Source of the DNA: Amycolatopsis keratiniphila subsp. keratiniphila
GTDB taxonomy: Bacteria; Actinomycetota; Actinomycetes; Mycobacteriales; Pseudonocardiaceae
Reading direction: 5' to 3'
Assembly (NCBI RefSeq): GCF_001620365.2
Contig: NZ_LQMT02000012.1
Location: 365,388 to 429,387 of the forward strand
Length of the DNA stretch: 64,000 bases
A program made the position numbers and the translations under genes. The number at the start of each line of letters is the position of its first letter. Position 1 is the stretch's first letter. Below are positions 1 through 8,905 of the stretch, one piece after another. The notes beneath the pieces were generated by a model. The model did no database searches, was not told the origin of the DNA, and was given only the letters and a program-made list of their open reading frames with translations.

Positions 1-22
1 TTGCAAGGAACGGACCGTTCAT
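1..22. repeat. right half of a composite intergenic palindrome cut by the window edge
   Basis: The first 22 bases match the right arm of the complete palindrome at 15144-15190 except for two bases in the central triplet (GAC here, TCC there). The core reads GAACG-GAC-CGTTC followed by AT, the same palindrome-triplet-palindrome plan as the other elements. It lies just after the 3' end of the minus-strand permease gene, so a terminator role is likely. The left half should lie just outside the window. Confidence 0.6.
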
Positions 23-30
23 TGCGCGCG

Positions 31-1605
31 TCAGGAGCCGATCCCGGTGAGGGACCGCACCTCCATCTCCGCGTGCTTGACCGGATCGGCCTTCGACTGG
101 CCGACGAAGGTGCCCACGAACCCGCACAGGAACGAGAACGGGATCGACACCAGGCCCGGGTTCTTCAACGGGAACCAGTGGAAGTCGACGCTGGAGATGA
201 TCGAATCCGCGGATCCGGACATCACCGGCGAGAAGAACACGAGCACCAGGCTGGCGATCAGCCCGCCGTAGATGCCCCACAGGGTCCCGGTGGTGTTGAA
301 GCGTTTCCAGAACAGCGAGTAAAGCAGCGTCGAGAGGTTCGCCGACGCCGCGACGGCGAACGCCAGCGCCACCAGGAACGCGATGTTCTGCCCGTTCGCC
401 AGGATGCCGCCGATGATCGCGAGCGCCCCGACGGCGACCGCGGTCAGTCGCGCGACGCGGACCTCCGAGGCCGGTTCCGCCTTGCCGCGCTTGAAGATGT
501 TGGCGTAGACGTCGTGGGCGAAGGAGGCCGAGGCGGTGATCGTCAGCCCGGCGACGACGGCGAGGATGGTCGCGAACGCCACCGCCGACACGATGCCGAG
601 CAGGAGGGTGCCGCCGATGTTCAGCGCGAGCAGCGGCGCCGCCGAGTTCTCCCCGCCGGGCGCGTTCTTGATCGCCTCCGGGCCGACCAGCGCGGCCGCG
701 CCGAAGCCGATGACCAGCGTGCAGAGGTAGAAGATCGTCATGCACGCGGTCGCCCACACCACCGAGCGCCGCGCCTCGCGCGAGTTCGGCACCGTGTAGA
801 AGCGCATCAGCACGTGCGGGAGCGCGGCGGCGCCGAGGACCAGCGCGAGTGCCAGCGAGACGAAGTCGAGCTTCGTGACCTCGCTCTTGCCGTAGGAGCC
901 GCCCGGCTCCAGCAGCTCGTCGCCGAGCGGGCTGTTGTCGGCGGCGGCCGAGAGCAGGTTCGAGAAGCTGAAACCGAACTTGCCGAACAGGAACACGGTG
1001 ATCAGCGCGCCGGTCAGCAGCAGGATGGTCGCCTTGATGATCTGCACCCATGTGGTGCCCTTCATCCCGCCGACCAGAACGTACAGCACCATGACGACGC
1101 CGACGACGCCGATCACGAGCGCCTGGCCGAACCCGCCGTGGATGTCCAGCAGCAGCGCCACCAGCCCGCCGGCGCCCGCCATCTGCGCGAGCATGTAGAA
1201 GAAGGAGATCACCAGGGTCGACGTCGCGGCCGCGGCGCGGACCGGGCGCTGCTTCATCCGGAAGCTCAGCACGTCGCCCATGGTGAAGCGGCCGGTGTTG
1301 CGCAGCAGTTCCGCGATCAGCAGCAGGTCGACCATCCACGCGACGAGGAACCCGATCGAGTACAGGAAGCCGTCGTAGCCGTGGATCGCGATCGCCCCGG
1401 CGATGCCGAGGAACGACGCCGCCGAGAGGAAGTCACCCGACAGGGCGATGCCGTTCTGGCGTCCGGTGAAGGCGCTTCCCGCCGCGTAGTAGTCCGAAGT
1501 GGAGGAGTTCCGCGTGCTGACGCGGTACACCACATACAGGGTGATGGCGACGAACAGCGCGAACACCGCGATGTTCAGCACCGGGTCGTTGTCGGGGATG
1601 CTCAT
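31..1605 (-). CDS. actP: cation/acetate (monocarboxylate) symporter, ActP/MctC type
   Basis: A sodium:solute symporter (SSS) family permease in the cytoplasmic membrane. By family it takes up acetate, and in actinobacterial MctC relatives also propionate and pyruvate. The protein has 524 residues, the usual length, and is hydrophobic almost throughout, consistent with about 13 membrane spans. Family-typical stretches are SGDFLSAASFLG (about 56-67) and GGMKGTTWVQ (179-188). The ATG start overlaps the TGA of the upstream DUF485 gene by four bases, so the two are translationally coupled as in the E. coli yjcH-actP pair. The exact substrate cannot be read from sequence. Confidence 0.88.
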   Translation of the reverse strand: MSIPDNDPVLNIAVFALFVAITLYVVYRVSTRNSSTSDYYAAGSAFTGRQNGIALSGDFLSAASFLGIAGAIAIHGYDGFLYSIGFLVAWMVDLLLIAELLRNTGRFTMGDVLSFRMKQRPVRAAAATSTLVISFFYMLAQMAGAGGLVALLLDIHGGFGQALVIGVVGVVMVLYVLVGGMKGTTWVQIIKATILLLTGALITVFLFGKFGFSFSNLLSAAADNSPLGDELLEPGGSYGKSEVTKLDFVSLALALVLGAAALPHVLMRFYTVPNSREARRSVVWATACMTIFYLCTLVIGFGAAALVGPEAIKNAPGGENSAAPLLALNIGGTLLLGIVSAVAFATILAVVAGLTITASASFAHDVYANIFKRGKAEPASEVRVARLTAVAVGALAIIGGILANGQNIAFLVALAFAVAASANLSTLLYSLFWKRFNTTGTLWGIYGGLIASLVLVFFSPVMSGSADSIISSVDFHWFPLKNPGLVSIPFSFLCGFVGTFVGQSKADPVKHAEMEVRSLTGIGS

Positions 1606-2024
1606 CGCTCACCCGCCCGGACGGAGGCCCGCAGCGCCTCGACCTTGGGGTCGAGCCGCTTGTTCGCGAATTTCAGGTAGGCGATCGTGATCAGGATCGT
1701 GCTGGCGAACTGCCCGAGCCCGAGCAGCATGCCGACGTTGACCTCGCCCCACACCTTCCGGCTCATGAAGTCGTGCGCGTAGGCCGCCAGCAGCACGAAC
1801 GTCATGTACCAGGTGAAGAAGAGCAGGCTCATCGGGAACACGAAGCGGCGGAAGGTCTTGCGGAGCGCGACGAACTCCTTGCCGTGCTGGATCCGGTCGA
1901 AGTCCGGTCCGGTGGCGCGCGGCGGCGGGGGAGTGGGCTGGCGCTCGCGGACGAACAGCGCGGGCATCTGCCCGGTGTCCTCCAGGGCGTTGCTCGCCGC
2001 GTAAGGACGCGCGACGTCGGGCAT
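1602..2024 (-). CDS. DUF485 small membrane protein, partner of the permease
   Basis: A 140-residue protein of the DUF485 (YjcH) family with a Pro-rich cytoplasmic N-terminus. Two hydrophobic segments follow, one around FPMSLLFFTWYMTFVLL and one around MLLGLGQFASTILITIAYL. Members are encoded directly upstream of ActP-type permeases, as here, and are thought to assist the transporter; the mechanism is unknown. I chose the ATG at 2024 because GGAGGAA lies seven bases upstream on the minus strand. Longer in-frame starts up to 2291 have no such site and add an unconserved Arg-rich stretch. Confidence 0.8.
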   Translation of the reverse strand: MPDVARPYAASNALEDTGQMPALFVRERQPTPPPPRATGPDFDRIQHGKEFVALRKTFRRFVFPMSLLFFTWYMTFVLLAAYAHDFMSRKVWGEVNVGMLLGLGQFASTILITIAYLKFANKRLDPKVEALRASVRAGER

Positions 2025-2280
2025 GGGTTCCTCCGGGACTTGCATCCGTGGCGCGGTACGGGGAGCGCACATACTAACTACGGCTTCACCCGCTCTGAAT
2101 AGGCGACCCCGGTTCCGCGAAGGCGTGGGGCGGTATTCCGTTTTACCTCGTATTAGTGTTTCGGAAAATCGTTTCGGCCGGAATGAACCGGCTTTATCAC
2201 TCGTCATAGTGAGCGGAGTTGTCACGCGCGGTCGTCGCCCGAACGGCCCACTGCGGCAAAAGATGGACGGCGACCACGCT

Positions 2281-2302
2281 CTGTCACTCAAATTGGTGAC
2301 AG
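2281..2302. promoter_or_regulatory. inverted repeat, candidate operator
   Basis: CTGTCAC, eight bases, then GTGACAG: a perfect 7+7 base inverted repeat with the size of a dimeric regulator site. It lies 257 bases upstream of the DUF485-permease start. No cognate regulator gene is adjacent, so the assignment is only structural. Confidence 0.3.
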
Positions 2303-2775
2303 ATTGTAGTTTCGCTACCGGAGGGCGCCGGGTTTCGATACCGTGCCCGCCATCCCGGGCCGGGGAAGATCCCCCGCTTCACCGGGGTGCCTCGAAAGAA
2401 ATCACCATGTCGGGCGACATCGAACCGGCTTGGGCGGCAAGGCCACAACATCGGGCACATATTTGGGCTTGACCCACCCGTTGGGGGCACGGAAAGTAGT
2501 TCGACCGGGCGATGCGGCTACCGTACGTAGGCTGATCGGGTGATTAGGGCACCCTGTGCATCCGCGCAACCCGTAACCGGAATTCCCTCGTTTGTGACGC
2601 ACGGGCGGTTTTCCGGCCGCGCGGATCGTTCGGAAGCACACTTTTCGCTGGTCAGCACCCGTGTGCTGAACGGAATTGACGGCACCCGGATTGGTGTACG
2701 ATTCTTTGGCCCGGCCGACCCGCAGTGATCGATTGGCAAAGAAAAGTTGATCTCGACGACCATGCACTTCGCAGG

Positions 2776-2800
2776 TTGCGACCTGCACGTGCAGGTGCAA
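2776..2800. promoter_or_regulatory. near-perfect palindrome upstream of the conservon
   Basis: The core ACCTGCACGTGCAGGT (2781-2796) is a perfect 16-base palindrome. It extends with TTGC on the left (after one bulged G) and GCAA on the right. A further GCAGGT at 2771-2776 can pair with ACCTGC at 2781-2786, so two alternative hairpins are possible. It sits about 180 bases before the cvnA start. It could be an operator or a leader structure. Confidence 0.35.
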
Positions 2801-2979
2801 GACCTCCCGAAGCGGACCGGTGTTCTTGGGGACACAGAGAACACCTGGATCGCCGGACGGGGTCCCTCACGTCGCGATCGATCACGTGGTCAGGCCGGGG
2901 TCGAGTTCCCCGCAGGCAGGTACCTCGCGGGAACGGACGCCTCAGACCGTGCCAGGACGCCGGACAGGGAGTCACCTAC

Positions 2980-5900
2980 GTGACCGTTGCAGGAGAAGGC
3001 CAAGTGCCGGTCGGGGAGCTGCTGGGACGCACTCCCCGGCCATCTCGGTGGGCCACCGGCTGGCGCACGCTCGTGCGCTGGCGGGACTGGAGCCTGCCGG
3101 TGAAGCTGTCGGCCGTGACGCTGGTGCCGATCCTCATCGCGCTGGCACTGGGCATCGCCACCATCGCCGGCCAGGTCGGCCGTTCCGACGGCTACCAGCG
3201 GCTCGACCGTCTCGTCGCGCTGAGCGGGCACATCCGCACGCTCGCCGACGGCCTCGGCCGCGAGCGCACCCAGTCCGCCGCCGGGCTGACCGCCGGCACC
3301 GTCGGCGGGACCCTGGAGCTCGGCTCGGCCCGCGCCGACGTCGACACCGCCATCCCCCTTTACGGTGCCGCCGCGTCGCGGGCGGTGGAGAACGAGCCGT
3401 CGCTCCGTCAGGCGCGTGAAGCGGCGGCCGCCCAGCTCGACCGGCTGCCCGACATCCGGCAGCGGGCCTCTTCCGGTCAGCTCGACCCCGTCCAGGCGAT
3501 CGGCGAGTACACCGAGGTGACCACCGCGCTGCTCGCCCTCGACACCGCGCTGGCCGCCGGTGCCGGCCAGGACGACCTCGGCGGCACCCCGACGGCGCTG
3601 CACGACCTCGCGATGATGAAGGAACAGCTGTCGCTGAGCCAGGCGCTGGTCTCCTTCGGCATCGCGCGGTCGAGCCTCGCGCCGAGCGAGCTCGACCAGC
3701 TGCGCACCGCCGAACTCCGGCTGACCGACCGGCTCACCGACTTCCGCGCCGCCGCGTCGGAACAGCAGCGCCGGGAATTCAGCGCCGCCGTCACCGACCA
3801 GGCGATGGAAAACCGTGACAGGCTGGCGAAAACCGCGCTCGGCGAGCAGGGAACCCCGTCGGCGCAAGCGTTCCGCACGTTGTCCGCGCAGGGCTGGACC
3901 GACGCGTCGACCGCGGTGATCGGCAAGGTCGGCGAGGTCGCGAACAAATTCGGCGCCGAGACGAGCGCGGTGTCGGCCGAACTGGTCGACGACGCCAGCA
4001 GCGGCGCGGGCCTGCTCGCGGTCCTGCTGTTCGGCGCGATGGTGCTCGCCGTCGCCGTCGTCTTCCTCATCACCCGCCAGCTGCTGCGCTCGCTGAAGGT
4101 GTTGCGCGCCAGCGCCCTCGACGTCGCCGAGAAGCAGCTGCCCGACGCGGTCCGCAACATCCAGGAGGGCCGTTCGCAGGGCACCGACGTGCGGCCGGTG
4201 CCGGTCGGCAGCGACGACGAGATCGGCGAGGTCGCCAGGGCCTTCGACAAGGTGCACCACCAGGCGCTGCGCCTGGCCACCGAGCAGGCCTCGATGCGCA
4301 CCGGCTACAGCAACGTGTTCGTCAACCTCTCCCGCCGCAGCCAGAGCCTCGTGCAACGGCAGCTGCAGCTGATCGAGCGGCTGGAGCGCGACGAAGAGGA
4401 CGCCGACCAGCTGGCCACGCTGTTCCAGCTGGACCACCTCGCCACCCGGATGCGCCGCAACAACGAGAACCTGATGGTCCTCTCCGGCGCCGAGCCGGGC
4501 AGGCGCTCCGGTCAGCCCGTCTCCGCGACCGACGTCGTGCGCGCGGCGGTGTCCGAAATCGAGCAGTACCAACGGGTCACCGTGCAGAACCCGCCGCCGG
4601 TGCGGCTGGTCGGGTACGCGGCCAACGACCTGATGCGCCTGATCGCCGAACTGCTGGACAACGCCACGGCGTTCTCCGCGCCGGAGACCCAGGTGACCGT
4701 CGCGACCAGGCTCGTAGAAGACGGCTCGTTCGGCATCGACATCCTCGACAAGGGCATCGGCATGAACGAGGCCGAGGTCGCCGAGGCCAACGCCCGGCTC
4801 ACCGAAGCCCCCAACGTCGACCTCACCACTTCGCGCCGGATGGGCCTGTTCGTCGTCGGACGGTTGGCCAGCAGGCACCGCATCGGCGTCTCGCTGCACG
4901 GCGGCAAGGACATCGTCGGCGTGCGCGCCACCGTCTCGGTCCCGGCGGATCTGGTGATGGTCCCGCCCGGGGGAGACCCCGGCCCCGCGACCGGCCCGAT
5001 CACCCAGCGGCTCGCGCCGTTGCCGCCGCAGCAGCCGGGCGGTCTGCCCCGGCGCCAGCGGCCCGCGAACGGTTCACGCCCGGCGATGCCGAGCGTCCCG
5101 TCGCAGGGCGGCGAGCGGTGGCCGTCGGCGAACGATCTGGCCGGGCACACCAAACCCGGGGTGAACGGGCACAGCCACCCGCAGGAGGCACGGCCGCCGT
5201 CCGATCTGGAGATCTCGGGAACGGCGCTGTTCAGCCCGATCCCCAAGGACGAGACGACACCGCCCGCGCCGGAGCCCCGCCGTCCCGAACCGGAACCCGC
5301 CGCCGAGCCCGAGCCGGTCGCCAAGGAGGCGGACAAGCCCGCCGCGGCGGACGGCGATCTGCCCAGCGGCAAGGAACTGTTCGAGGCCAAGAACAACACC
5401 ACGCTGAGCGAGTGGTGGAACCAGGCGGCCACCCCGGCGCCTGCCGCACCGGCGGCGCCCAAATCGGAGACGACGCCGATCTTCGACGAGATGCTCTCGG
5501 CGTGGTTCCGTTCGCCCGTGCCCGCTCCGGAAAAGGCCGCGGCCGAACCCGCGGCCAAGAAGGAGAAGCCGGGCGCGAAGGAGCCCGAAGCGGAGAAGGC
5601 GGACGAGGCCGCTCCCACCGCCGAACAGGAAGCCCGCAGCTGGGACTTCGCCAGCGACAAGGCCTTCCGCACGGTGCAGGAGGTCTCCCAGAACGCCCCG
5701 TCGACGTTCACCGAGGCCGGGTTGCCGCGCCGCCGCAAGGGCGAGCAGCTTCTGCCGGGCAGCGCGGCGTCGTCCGTTCCGGCCGCCGAACCCGCCGCCA
5801 AATCGGAACTGCCGGTCCGCGACCCCGCGAACGTGCGCGGCAGGCTGAGCAGCTTCCAGCAGGGCGTCAAACGGGGCCGCAAGGAAGCGGCGGACAAGGC

Positions 5901-6405
5901 AGCGCCGGCCACCGAGGCGGCGACCGCCAAGCCGGACACGAAGCCCGAACCCGCGAAGGCGCCCGAGCCGTCGAAGGCGCCTGAAGCGGCGAAGGCGGAC
6001 GAGCCCGCGAAGACGCCGGAGACGGCCGAGCGTCCGGCGGCCCCACCCGCCGCGTTGCCCAGCCGGAAACCGCAGGCAGCGAGCCCGGAACCGGCGCCGG
6101 TCGCCGCCACCGAGCGGACGGACGCCTGGAACTTCGGCTCCGACGAGGGCTGGAAAGCCGCCCAAGCGGTGTCCCAGTCCGTGCCCTCGCGGATGACTTC
6201 GGCAGGATTACCCAGGCGCCGTCGCGGGGAGCAACTGCTCCCGGGCAGCGCGGGACCACCCTCCGGGGTGGTCACCCCCCGACCACAGCGAGACGCGCAC
6301 GACGTGCGCGGTCGCCTGAGCAGTTTCCAGCAGGGCATCCAGCGCGGACGGCACCACACAGCCCAGGCGACCGAAGCCAACCACGAAACCCTGGAGGGTG
6401 AATGA
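2980..6405 (+). CDS. cvnA: conservon sensor: nitrate/nitrite-sensing-type histidine-kinase-like protein (CvnA)
   Basis: A large membrane sensor, first gene of a cvnA-B-C-D conservon. From the GTG at 2980 it has 1141 residues. Transmembrane helix 1 is at about 43-63, followed by an extracytoplasmic NIT-like sensor of about 275 residues. Helix 2 is at about 342-365, then a HAMP segment and a helical dimerisation-like region. The HATPase fold has the N-box motif ELLDNA near 557 and DKGIGM near 590. The last 470 residues are Pro/Ala/Lys/Glu-rich and presumably disordered. They contain two copies of a block: W-(N/D)-F near 888 and 1050, GLPRR..GEQLLPGS near 913 and 1077, and VRGRLSSFQQG near 953 and 1109. 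A second start, GTG at 3004, has an AGGAG eight bases upstream and is equally plausible. In Streptomyces, CvnA-D form a membrane complex likened to a G-protein-coupled receptor. Confidence 0.85.
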   Translation: MTVAGEGQVPVGELLGRTPRPSRWATGWRTLVRWRDWSLPVKLSAVTLVPILIALALGIATIAGQVGRSDGYQRLDRLVALSGHIRTLADGLGRERTQSAAGLTAGTVGGTLELGSARADVDTAIPLYGAAASRAVENEPSLRQAREAAAAQLDRLPDIRQRASSGQLDPVQAIGEYTEVTTALLALDTALAAGAGQDDLGGTPTALHDLAMMKEQLSLSQALVSFGIARSSLAPSELDQLRTAELRLTDRLTDFRAAASEQQRREFSAAVTDQAMENRDRLAKTALGEQGTPSAQAFRTLSAQGWTDASTAVIGKVGEVANKFGAETSAVSAELVDDASSGAGLLAVLLFGAMVLAVAVVFLITRQLLRSLKVLRASALDVAEKQLPDAVRNIQEGRSQGTDVRPVPVGSDDEIGEVARAFDKVHHQALRLATEQASMRTGYSNVFVNLSRRSQSLVQRQLQLIERLERDEEDADQLATLFQLDHLATRMRRNNENLMVLSGAEPGRRSGQPVSATDVVRAAVSEIEQYQRVTVQNPPPVRLVGYAANDLMRLIAELLDNATAFSAPETQVTVATRLVEDGSFGIDILDKGIGMNEAEVAEANARLTEAPNVDLTTSRRMGLFVVGRLASRHRIGVSLHGGKDIVGVRATVSVPADLVMVPPGGDPGPATGPITQRLAPLPPQQPGGLPRRQRPANGSRPAMPSVPSQGGERWPSANDLAGHTKPGVNGHSHPQEARPPSDLEISGTALFSPIPKDETTPPAPEPRRPEPEPAAEPEPVAKEADKPAAADGDLPSGKELFEAKNNTTLSEWWNQAATPAPAAPAAPKSETTPIFDEMLSAWFRSPVPAPEKAAAEPAAKKEKPGAKEPEAEKADEAAPTAEQEARSWDFASDKAFRTVQEVSQNAPSTFTEAGLPRRRKGEQLLPGSAASSVPAAEPAAKSELPVRDPANVRGRLSSFQQGVKRGRKEAADKAAPATEAATAKPDTKPEPAKAPEPSKAPEAAKADEPAKTPETAERPAAPPAALPSRKPQAASPEPAPVAATERTDAWNFGSDEGWKAAQAVSQSVPSRMTSAGLPRRRRGEQLLPGSAGPPSGVVTPRPQRDAHDVRGRLSSFQQGIQRGRHHTAQATEANHETLEGE

Positions 6406-6854
6406 CCTCGCCGAACCCGGCCCAGCCCCAGCAGAACCAGTTCGGGTGGCTGGTGAACGACTTCGCCGAGCGGGTACCCGGAGTGGCGCACGCCGTGGTC
6501 GTGTCGGCGGACGGCCTCCTGCTCACGGCGTCCAGCAGGCTCCCGCTGGATCGCGCCGATCAGCTGGCCGCCGTCGCGTCCGGCCTGGTGAGCCTGACCC
6601 AGGGCGCCGCGCGCTGCTTCGAGGCGGGCGCGGTCAACGAGACCGTCGTCGAGATGGAACTCGGCATCATGGTGCTGATGTCCATCAGTGACGGCTCCTG
6701 CCTGGCCATCCTCGCCGCCCCCAACTGCGACATCGGACAGGTCGCCTACGAGATGACGATGCTCGTCGATCGCGTCGGCCAGATCCTCACTCCGGAACTC
6801 CGCGCACAATTGCAGGGCGCCGGTGGGTCGCTGATCGGCGAACCGGTGGGATGA
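6402..6854 (+). CDS. cvnB: roadblock/LC7 domain protein (CvnB)
   Basis: A 150-residue roadblock/LC7 protein, a fold that binds Ras-like GTPases or acts as a GTPase regulator at the membrane. The start overlaps the cvnA stop (ATGA) and GGAGG lies just upstream, so it is translationally coupled to the sensor. Typical family stretches are visible: VSADGLLL near the N-terminus and a conserved mid-domain run ending in the helix that begins with YEMTMLVDRVG. It should bridge the sensor and the GTPase encoded two genes downstream, as proposed for Streptomyces conservons. Confidence 0.88.
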   Translation: MTSPNPAQPQQNQFGWLVNDFAERVPGVAHAVVVSADGLLLTASSRLPLDRADQLAAVASGLVSLTQGAARCFEAGAVNETVVEMELGIMVLMSISDGSCLAILAAPNCDIGQVAYEMTMLVDRVGQILTPELRAQLQGAGGSLIGEPVG

Positions 6855-6861
6855 TGTCCCG

Positions 6862-7608
6862 ATGAGCACCGGATCCGGATCCTTCGGCGAACCGCCGGGG
6901 ACGGGTGAACACCAGCCTCCGCACGCGGGGGCTGCCCATGCTGCCGGTTCACGGGACGACGGCACGTTCGCCGACGTCCTGAACGGCTTCACCTTGGATT
7001 CGGGTCGTGGTCGTCGGAAGCGCAAGAAGAGCAAGCAGTCAGAGGATTCCCAGGTGGGCGGGGCACACGCCACCGGGGAACCGGCAGTCCCGCAGCCGAC
7101 CGATCAAGGAGACCGCGTGACCTCACTTGCCTCTCCACCCGACAGCGGCGCAGGTGCCGTCGGGCCGAGACCAGGTGGTCTTTTCGACCCGGGCCCGCCC
7201 AGCGGCGAGTTCATCATGCCCGCCGTCTTCGAGCAGGCGCCGTCACCGCTCGAAGAGACGGCGATCGTCCGTCCCTATGCCCTCACCGGGGGCCGGACCA
7301 AGGCGAACTACGCTCTCGAGCTGGAGACCCTCATCTCCACCAAGGACCATGTCGCGGCGGGTAGCCTCCCCGCGGTGGCCGCGGACCAGATCGAGTGCGT
7401 TTCGATCATCGAGGAGTGCCGCACCCCGCGTTCGGTCGCCGAGATCGCGGCGACCCTGCGCGTACCACTGGGTGTGGCACGCGTGCTGATCAGCGACGCG
7501 GCGGACGCGGGGCTGGTCAGCGTGCACAAGACGATTTCGGGCAATGACGGCGCCGAGGCACATCTGGTGTTGATGGAAAGGGTTTTGAGTGGACTCCGTC
7601 GGCTTTAA
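6862..7608 (+). CDS. cvnC: DUF742 protein (CvnC)
   Basis: The DUF742 domain occupies the C-terminal half, from about residue 125 (VRPYALTGGRTK) through the winged-helix-like segment with CRTPRSVAEIAATLRVPLG to the end. The full frame gives 248 residues. The N-terminal 85 are polar with a basic patch (GRGRRKRKKSK). An in-frame GTG at 7117 has AAGGAG six bases upstream and would give a 163-residue protein, closer to the usual DUF742 length. Both forms may be made. It lies seven bases after cvnB and overlaps cvnD. The winged-helix character suggests DNA or protein binding; the biochemical role is unknown. Confidence 0.82.
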   Translation: MSTGSGSFGEPPGTGEHQPPHAGAAHAAGSRDDGTFADVLNGFTLDSGRGRRKRKKSKQSEDSQVGGAHATGEPAVPQPTDQGDRVTSLASPPDSGAGAVGPRPGGLFDPGPPSGEFIMPAVFEQAPSPLEETAIVRPYALTGGRTKANYALELETLISTKDHVAAGSLPAVAADQIECVSIIEECRTPRSVAEIAATLRVPLGVARVLISDAADAGLVSVHKTISGNDGAEAHLVLMERVLSGLRRL

Positions 7609-8200
7609 GGCACCGCGGGAAACCGCGCCCCCGACCATGACATCCGCGAAGATCGTCGTGGCGGGTGGCTTCGGTGCGGGTAAGACGACCTTCGTCGGTT
7701 CGGTGTCGGAGATCGTCCCGCTCACCACCGAGGCGATGATGACGGACGCCAGTCGGGGGATCGACAACCTCGACCAGACGCCCAACAAATCGACCACCAC
7801 GGTCGCGATGGACTTCGGCCGGGTCTCCCTGGACGCGGACCTGATCCTCTACCTGTTCGGCACGCCCGGGCAGCAGCGGTTCTGGTTCATGTGGGACGAC
7901 CTCGTCCGCGGTGCGATCGGTGCCGTGGTGCTGGCCGACACGCGACGGCTGGCCGACTCGTTCGCGCCGATCGACTTCTTCGAGGACCGGGGCCTGCCCT
8001 ATATCGTCGGGGTGAACACCTTCGACGGCATCCTCGAGCACGACATCAACGACGTGCGTGAAGCGCTGTCCATCGACCCCAACATCCCGATCGTCCGCTG
8101 TGACGCGCGGGAGCGGGAGTCGACGAAGCAGACGCTGATCACGCTGGTCGAGTACGCGATGCGGCAGTGGATCGCGTTGCGGGCGAGCAACGCGAGGTGA
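7589..8200 (+). CDS. cvnD: MglA/Ras-like small GTPase of the conservon (CvnD)
   Basis: A 203-residue GTP-binding protein. The P-loop GGFGAGKT is at residues 26-33, the G3-type motif FGTPGQQRFWF is in mid-protein, and VGVNTFDG stands at the position of the guanine-specificity loop (Asn-Thr-Phe-Asp in place of Asn-Lys-x-Asp). The GTG start overlaps cvnC by 20 bases. ATG at 7637, giving a start 16 residues later, is an alternative. CvnD is the output GTPase of the conservon module. No cytochrome P450 gene follows, although some Streptomyces conservons carry one. Confidence 0.87.
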   Translation: MDSVGFKAPRETAPPTMTSAKIVVAGGFGAGKTTFVGSVSEIVPLTTEAMMTDASRGIDNLDQTPNKSTTTVAMDFGRVSLDADLILYLFGTPGQQRFWFMWDDLVRGAIGAVVLADTRRLADSFAPIDFFEDRGLPYIVGVNTFDGILEHDINDVREALSIDPNIPIVRCDARERESTKQTLITLVEYAMRQWIALRASNAR

Positions 8201-8237
8201 TCCTGACGGCGGCAGCGTAGGGGCTGCCGCCCAGGTT

Positions 8238-8795
8238 TCACGCCTTTGCGTAGGTCAGCAGTACCGCGCGCCCGTCCATCGTCCGGGTGCCGGTGAGCCG
8301 CAGGTCCGTGCGCACGCCGCCCCCGAACACCTGCTTCCCGCCGCCGAGCACCACCGGGTGCACGACGACGTGGGCCTCGTCGATCAGGCCGCGGTCCGAC
8401 ATCGCGGTGGCGAGTCCGGCCCCGCCCATCAGCAGCAGATCCTTACCGGGCTTGCTTTTGAGCTCGGTGACCCGCTCGGTGAGGTCGCCGCCCGCCACTT
8501 CGGTGTTCCAGCCGGCCTCGTCCAGCGTCCGGGAGAACACGATCTTCGGCGTCTCGCGCCAGATCGGGGCGTATTCCAGGTCGTGCGGGTGGTCCGAGAT
8601 CTGCTCGGCCTCCGGCCAGTACGACGACATCATCTCCCAGACGCGCCGCCCGTAGACGAGGGTGTCGGCGCGGTCGGTGAGTTCCTGCGAGTGGGCGGAC
8701 AGCTGCGGGCCCATGTCGGCCCAGTCGAACTCGCCGCCGGGGCCTTCGATGCGGCCGTCGAGCGAGGTGTGGACGGCGTAGACGAGCTTGCGCAT
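8238..8795 (-). CDS. dihydrofolate-reductase-fold (RibD C-terminal) protein
   Basis: A 185-residue NAD(P)H-dependent reductase-fold protein of the RibD_C/DHFR-like family. It begins MRKLVYAVHTSLDGRIEGP, the usual opening of stand-alone members, and contains LVYGRRVWEMM and LLLMGGAGLA, which form the nucleotide-binding face. Such proteins are not riboflavin enzymes in most actinomycetes and their substrates are unknown. The ATG at 8795 is chosen because AAGGGAT lies upstream and the family N-terminus begins there. It is convergent with the conservon, with 37 bases between stops. Confidence 0.8.
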   Translation of the reverse strand: MRKLVYAVHTSLDGRIEGPGGEFDWADMGPQLSAHSQELTDRADTLVYGRRVWEMMSSYWPEAEQISDHPHDLEYAPIWRETPKIVFSRTLDEAGWNTEVAGGDLTERVTELKSKPGKDLLLMGGAGLATAMSDRGLIDEAHVVVHPVVLGGGKQVFGGGVRTDLRLTGTRTMDGRAVLLTYAKA

Positions 8796-8905
8796 GGCTT
8801 GATCCCTTCGGTGTGGCGCCCGCCTTCCGGGCGCCGGACACCGAGGGGTCGGAGCGGCCGAGGAGTTCTCGACATGCCCTCGACGCATTTAGAGGACTAA
8901 ATGCG

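Larger units (their letters stand above)
2025..2979. other. 955-base gene-free stretch between divergent operons
   Basis: No reading frame here has convincing coding character; all are short and Arg/Ser/Pro-rich. The part nearest the permease (about 2120-2300) is AT-richer than the surroundings and presumably holds its promoter. Two inverted repeats are listed separately (2281-2302 and 2776-2800). A weak sigma70-like pair, TTGACG (2676-2681) and TACGAT (2697-2702), has a short 15-base spacer and could start a long leader for the conservon. Confidence 0.5.

Noticed and set aside
1..1680. Long plus-strand open frame antisense to the permease
   Set aside because: Rich in Arg, Glu, Asp and His with no domain; it is the GC-rich mirror of a clear membrane transporter gene on the other strand.
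2165..2195. TGAACC upstream of the permease operon as another SigL-type -35
   Set aside because: The nearest CGT follows after 12 bases, not about 16, and it is on the strand away from the permease.
2890..4899. Long minus-strand frame (and another at 4512-7073) antisense to cvnA
   Set aside because: Composition is that of a high-GC shadow frame; the plus strand encodes recognisable sensor and HATPase motifs and there is no ribosome site.
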